DNA of 64,000 bases from VAXT01 sp963827725. Its GTDB lineage: Bacteria > Actinomycetota > Thermoleophilia > Gaiellales > Gaiellaceae. The position numbers and the translations under genes are program-made. The notes beneath the pieces were generated by a model, which saw only the letters and a list, made by a program, of their open reading frames with translations, ran no database searches and was not told where the DNA came from. Positions 60,552-64,000 of the stretch are shown here, piece after piece (the first letter of the stretch is position 1; each line of letters opens with the position of its first letter). The stretch lies in NCBI GenBank assembly GCA_963827725.1, contig CAWHBM010000003.1:62001-126000 (forward strand). Direction: 5' to 3'.

Positions 60552-61565
60552 TTAGCCCTTGGCCAGCGCGTCTTCGTACGCGCGGAGGGTGTCGTCGGTG
60601 AACCGCTTCCACGTGAAGTGCTCGGCGATGCGGGCGCGCCCCGCTTCCCCCAGGCGGCGGCGGAGCTCGGCGTCTCCCAACAAACACTGGATCGCGCTGC
60701 GCAGCGCGGGAACGTCGCCCGGCGGGACGAGGAGGCCGGTCTCGCCGTCGACGACGAGCTCGCGAAGGCCGCCGACGTCGGTTGCAACGACCGGCCTCGC
60801 GTGCGCCATCGCCTCGGCGCAGACGACACCGAAGCCCTCTCTGAGCGAAGGGCAGGCGACCACGGCGGCGCGAGCGAATAGCCGCTCGAGCTCGTCGTGC
60901 GGAACGAACCCGAGCGCACCCGGCACCTCGTCGCGGAGAGGACCGTCCCCGGCGACGACGAGCGGCAGGCCGTTTGCTGCCGTCACCAGCTCGCGGATCC
61001 CCTTCTCCGGAGAAAGTCGGCCGGCAAAGAGGATCTCGGGCGGGTCCGCCTCTTCGCCGGTGCCGTCGCCAAGGTCGAACCCGTGCGGGATCGTCCGCAC
61101 GTCTCGGGCGCCCAGGTCGCGCGCTTCCCCGGCGAGCGACGCCGAAGGTGCGATCACGAGCCTTGCCCGCGACAGCACAGCCCGGGCCAGAGGAGGAGCA
61201 CGCCGTGCCAGCTCGATGTCGGTCCCGTGGACCTGAAGGACGAACGGCTTCCCGGTCGCGAGCGCGACGGCTCCGGTGGGCAGCCAGTGCGCATGGACGA
61301 GATCCGCATCCCGTGCCGCGCGCCGAGCAGCACGGACGAAGCCGCCGAGCATGAGCGGCAATGCGAGTGTCAGCTGTGGCCGCCTACGCAAGTTGGCGGC
61401 GACCCCGTCCCCGTAGGCGATCCCGTAGTGACGGAACCGCGCCGGTGAGACGACGTCCAGCTCGAGACCTCGCTGCCGCAAGTGGTCGACCCCGTCGGCC
61501 ACGACCCGACCCGCGACGTCGGCGGCGTGTCGGGGATACGAGGTGGTGAGAACGACGATTTTCAA
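60552..61565 (-). CDS. GT4-family glycosyltransferase
   Basis: A 337-residue GT-B enzyme starting at TTG 61565 (LKIVVLTTSYPRHAADVAGR), whose start overlaps the stop of the O-antigen ligase gene as TTGA. Motifs are LVHAHWLPTGAVALATGKPF, LQVHGTDIELARRAPPLARA, VRTIPHGFDLGDGTGEEADP, ILFAGRLSPEKGIRELVTAA and LREGFGVVCAEAMAHARPVV with both donor-site glutamates. Well-formed and complete. Confidence 0.9.
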   Translation of the reverse strand: MKIVVLTTSYPRHAADVAGRVVADGVDHLRQRGLELDVVSPARFRHYGIAYGDGVAANLRRRPQLTLALPLMLGGFVRAARRAARDADLVHAHWLPTGAVALATGKPFVLQVHGTDIELARRAPPLARAVLSRARLVIAPSASLAGEARDLGARDVRTIPHGFDLGDGTGEEADPPEILFAGRLSPEKGIRELVTAANGLPLVVAGDGPLRDEVPGALGFVPHDELERLFARAAVVACPSLREGFGVVCAEAMAHARPVVATDVGGLRELVVDGETGLLVPPGDVPALRSAIQCLLGDAELRRRLGEAGRARIAEHFTWKRFTDDTLRAYEDALAKG

Positions 61566-62923
61566 CGCGGTGCGACTCGCCGGGCGAAGACGACTGGCGC
61601 CGCCAGCGCGAGCAACGCGAGCGCATAGAAGTAATAGAACTGCATCGTCAGGTAGAACGCGTTGGCCGCGATCGTCCCCGCAAGTGCCGCCGTGAGGCCC
61701 CACGCGAGCGGACGAACCCGCGCCGCAACCGAATCGCCCGTCGCAGCCAGTGCGCGCCCGATCTTCCGGGCCGCTCCGAGCCGCTTGAAGACGTAGACGA
61801 GGAAGAGCGCGAAGACGACCGTACCGACGAGCCCGGTCTCGACCACCGTCGCGACGTAGTACGAGTGCGCGCCCCACTGCGTCCTCCCAGTTACGAACTC
61901 GAAGTAGACCGAGAACGTGTTCAGCCCGAAGCCGAACAACGGGTACGCGTGAATCGTCTGCGGGATGAAGTCGTAGACCTGGAAGTGCAGCGTCGATGAC
62001 GTGTCAGCCGTCTGCAACCGGGCCTGGAGCACGTTCGAGAAGTAATCGAGCCTTCGCACGACCACGACCGCCAACAGCGCCGCGACCGCGCCCAGCGGGA
62101 CGAGCAGAGCACGCGAGGCGAGCAGAGGCCGGTAGACGACGGCGAGGATCGCCGCCCCGACGACGAGGCCCAGAAGCCCGCTCCGGGAGAGCGTCGTAAG
62201 CTCGACGATCAGGAGGAACCCGAGCAAGACGGCAAGAGGGATGCGCAGCCGGTGGCCGCGCTCGAGGCGCAGGTAGATGGGCGTCAAGAGCAGGAGCGGG
62301 ACGATGAGCATCACGCCGAGATGGTTCGCATCCCCGGTCAGGGCATTCACGCGATAGACGCTCGACTCGCCGACCGCCCCCCAGATGTTGATCGACGCCG
62401 CGCCGCCCGTGATCGGGTTCAGGACGATCGCGTCGAGGTTCCGGCCCGCAAGCGTCGCCGCGAGCTGCAGCAAGCCGTAGACGGCGTTCGCCACGAACCC
62501 GGCGACGAACCACGCGATCGTTCGCCAATAGAAGCCCTCGGAGCGGCGCGCGAGATACGCGATGCCGGCAGCAAGGAACCCGAAGTGGATCAGGAACTTC
62601 GTCAGCCCCTTTCCGTACAGCGACAGGGCCTGCTTCGTCTCGATGTTGAAGAAGCCGAACAGGTAGACGACGAGCAGGGCGAGACCGAAGCCGAGCACTG
62701 CGAGCGTCGTCGGCGGCACGAGCCGATCGCGGTCGGTGATCCGGCCGGCAACGAAAGCGACGAGGAAGAGCAGCGCGAGCACGTCTGCGAGGTTCACGCG
62801 CCCGGCGACGTCCCAGTAGACGTTCTGAAACGAGACCGAGAACATCGTCGCCAGGAAGAGGAAGGCGACCAGGCGCCCTCCTGACTTGGCAACAGTCTGT
62901 TGCAAAGTGTCGACGGCGCTCAC
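61562..62923 (-). CDS. O-antigen ligase/polymerase family membrane protein (WaaL/Wzy-like)
   Basis: A 453-residue protein with about 11-12 transmembrane helices. The Wzy_C/WaaL signature lies in the second half: LTTLSRSGLLGLVVGAAILA, a large extracytoplasmic loop (LQTADTSSTLHFQVYDFIPQ), HAYPLFGFGLNTFSVYFEFV and WGAHSYYVATVVETGLVGTV with the conserved histidine. In a monoderm host a polymerase (Wzy) or cell-wall ligase role is likelier than lipid A ligation. GTGA overlap with the upstream GT4 gene and TTGA overlap downstream. Confidence 0.88.
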   Translation of the reverse strand: MSAVDTLQQTVAKSGGRLVAFLFLATMFSVSFQNVYWDVAGRVNLADVLALLFLVAFVAGRITDRDRLVPPTTLAVLGFGLALLVVYLFGFFNIETKQALSLYGKGLTKFLIHFGFLAAGIAYLARRSEGFYWRTIAWFVAGFVANAVYGLLQLAATLAGRNLDAIVLNPITGGAASINIWGAVGESSVYRVNALTGDANHLGVMLIVPLLLLTPIYLRLERGHRLRIPLAVLLGFLLIVELTTLSRSGLLGLVVGAAILAVVYRPLLASRALLVPLGAVAALLAVVVVRRLDYFSNVLQARLQTADTSSTLHFQVYDFIPQTIHAYPLFGFGLNTFSVYFEFVTGRTQWGAHSYYVATVVETGLVGTVVFALFLVYVFKRLGAARKIGRALAATGDSVAARVRPLAWGLTAALAGTIAANAFYLTMQFYYFYALALLALAAPVVFARRVAPR

Positions 62924-64000
62924 TCGAAGCTCCTGAGGACCTCGGCGAACTCACCCGAGCGGGTACGCCGCGACAGCTGCTCTCGCAGCTCCGGCGAGAG
63001 GCTTCCGTTTTCGAGCGCACCCTTTTCCCAGCGCGCGCGCAGCCCGCCGATCGCCGCCTTCAGAGCCGCCACGTCGTCCGGCGCGACCACGATGCCGGCG
63101 TCCGCGCGCCGGACGAGGTCGGCGGCGACACCATCTGTGGGCACCGCTGCGAGGATCGGGCGCTCGGCGGCGAGGTACTCGAAGATCTTGCCGGACGGAA
63201 CGGTTCGGCCCCGCCCGCCCGCCTCCGGCAACAGCAGGAGCAGCACCTCGGAATCGCGCTGCAGCTCGAGCGCCGCGCGCCGCGGAACGTGGGGGATCTC
63301 CTCCAGCCGATCGCCCAGCCCGAGGGCCTCGCCGAACTCGCGATCGGACGAGCGAAGGCCGCCCACGAACCGAGCAACGACATCGCCGCTCGGACTCCGC
63401 GAGGGCGGACAGGAACGGCCGGGGGTCGCGATGCCCGAAGAAACTGCCGGTGTGCGTGATTCGAAAGCGCTCGCCGCGGCGGTACTCGAGCCCCTCGAAG
63501 TCGTCGAAGTCGCAGCCGTTCGGGATCGTCTCGACCCGCTCCGCGCCGAGGTCGCGCAGCTCCTGCGAGATCGCGTCGGAGACGGTGATGACGGCGTCGG
63601 CGCGCTTCGCGACCAGGCGAGCGACGAGAGCCTGGCCTTGCTCCTTCACCCGCACGGAGAGCCGATCGACGCGCCGGTCGGGGTTCGCGGCCACCGAGTC
63701 GCGCAGATCGGCGACCCATGGGACGCCGGTCGCCTGCTTGACCGCAGCCCCGATCAGGTTGACGGAGGCCGGCGGCGACGTCGTGACCACGACGTCGATC
63801 TGCTCCTCCTGGACGATCCTCCTGGCGGCCGGGATCGCAGTCAGGCCCCAGCTGACGAACTCGTCTGGGAGCAACAAGCGACGCGAGAAGAGCGCGGCCT
63901 GCCGCAAGAAGCGCTCCGCACCCTCCAGGCCCTTCAGCTCCTCGGCCGGCAGCTTGGCGCTCGGCCCGAAGTAGCGCGCGCGGTGCACCTTCGCGTCGGG
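62920..64000 (-). CDS. GT4-family glycosyltransferase (WbuB-like), partial at the window edge and frameshifted
   Basis: The 5' end lies beyond base 64000. Visible are RARYFGPSAKLPAEELKGLE, EEQIDVVVTTSPPASVNLIG, GVPWVADLRDSVAANPDRRV, VETIPNGCDFDDFEGLEYRR and ITHTGSFFGHRDPRPFLSAL. After a frame break near 63395 come SEVLLLLLPEAGGRGRTVPS and GKIFEYLAAERPILAAVPTD. The DLRDS and KIFEYLAAxRPIL motifs match the WbuB-type branch. GTGA overlap (62920-62923) couples it to the ligase gene. Confidence 0.85.

Noticed and set aside
1..64000. Mobile elements, CRISPR arrays, tRNA or rRNA genes
   Set aside because: No transposase or integrase motifs, no regularly spaced repeats and no cloverleaf or rRNA-like sequence in the gaps, despite the accessory nature of the glycan locus.

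Overview
The window is a gap-free, high-GC bacterial chromosome segment that most resembles an actinobacterium of the Thermoleophilia type (Gaiellales/Solirubrobacterales). The clues are strong G/C preference at third codon positions, many GTG and some TTG starts, and stop/start overlaps of 1-4 nt at most gene junctions. A class II (B12-dependent) ribonucleotide reductase, a PolX-PHP protein, SemiSWEET and PLDc_N proteins also fit. The taxonomic call is inference. I found no rRNA, tRNA, CRISPR array, insertion sequence or phage gene, and no gene-free stretch above about 190 bases.

Region A (1-14.8 kb) holds housekeeping and solitary genes: nrdJ (class II ribonucleotide reductase), a secreted M28 peptidase, a DUF1006 winged-helix protein, small membrane proteins, an alpha/beta hydrolase, a frameshifted VOC protein, a GNAT acetyltransferase, an SRPBCC protein, SemiSWEET, a LPG-synthase-like membrane protein, an MFS transporter overlapping an agmatinase-family enzyme, a degenerate metallo-beta-lactamase-fold protein, and a PolX-like protein with intact PHP residues but no recognisable polymerase aspartates.

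Region B (14.9-19.1 kb, minus strand) is one tightly coupled set: ABC-2 permease - hemE - hemH - Wzt-like ATPase - small unknown protein. Two heme genes sit inside a polysaccharide ABC exporter.

Region C (19.1-64 kb, open at the right edge) is a very large surface-glycan locus. It carries about 16 glycosyltransferases (GT4, GT2 and one GT-C-like), nine SAM-dependent methyltransferases plus a CmcI-like protein, and sugar-nucleotide genes (gmd and rmd for GDP-D-rhamnose, wecB for UDP-ManNAc, a UDP-xylose-synthase-like SDR, a two-domain oxidoreductase). It also has two initiating phosphoglycosyltransferases, a Wzx-like flippase, a Wzz-like co-polymerase, an O-antigen ligase/polymerase, AsnB, an ATP-grasp ligase, a heparinase II/III-like lyase and a secreted glycoside hydrolase. 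With region B this implies two export routes, ABC-dependent (with GDP-rhamnose) and Wzx/Wzy-like, and a glycan heavily decorated with O-methyl and perhaps amide groups.

Sequence quality matters. Between about 22.95 and 27.5 kb the reading frame breaks roughly a dozen or more times while the protein sequence stays well conserved in alternating frames. Single frame breaks also occur in nrdJ, the VOC gene, the two-domain oxidoreductase, the glycoside hydrolase and the last GT4, and two in the large sugar transferase. Base-calling deletions are the simplest explanation.
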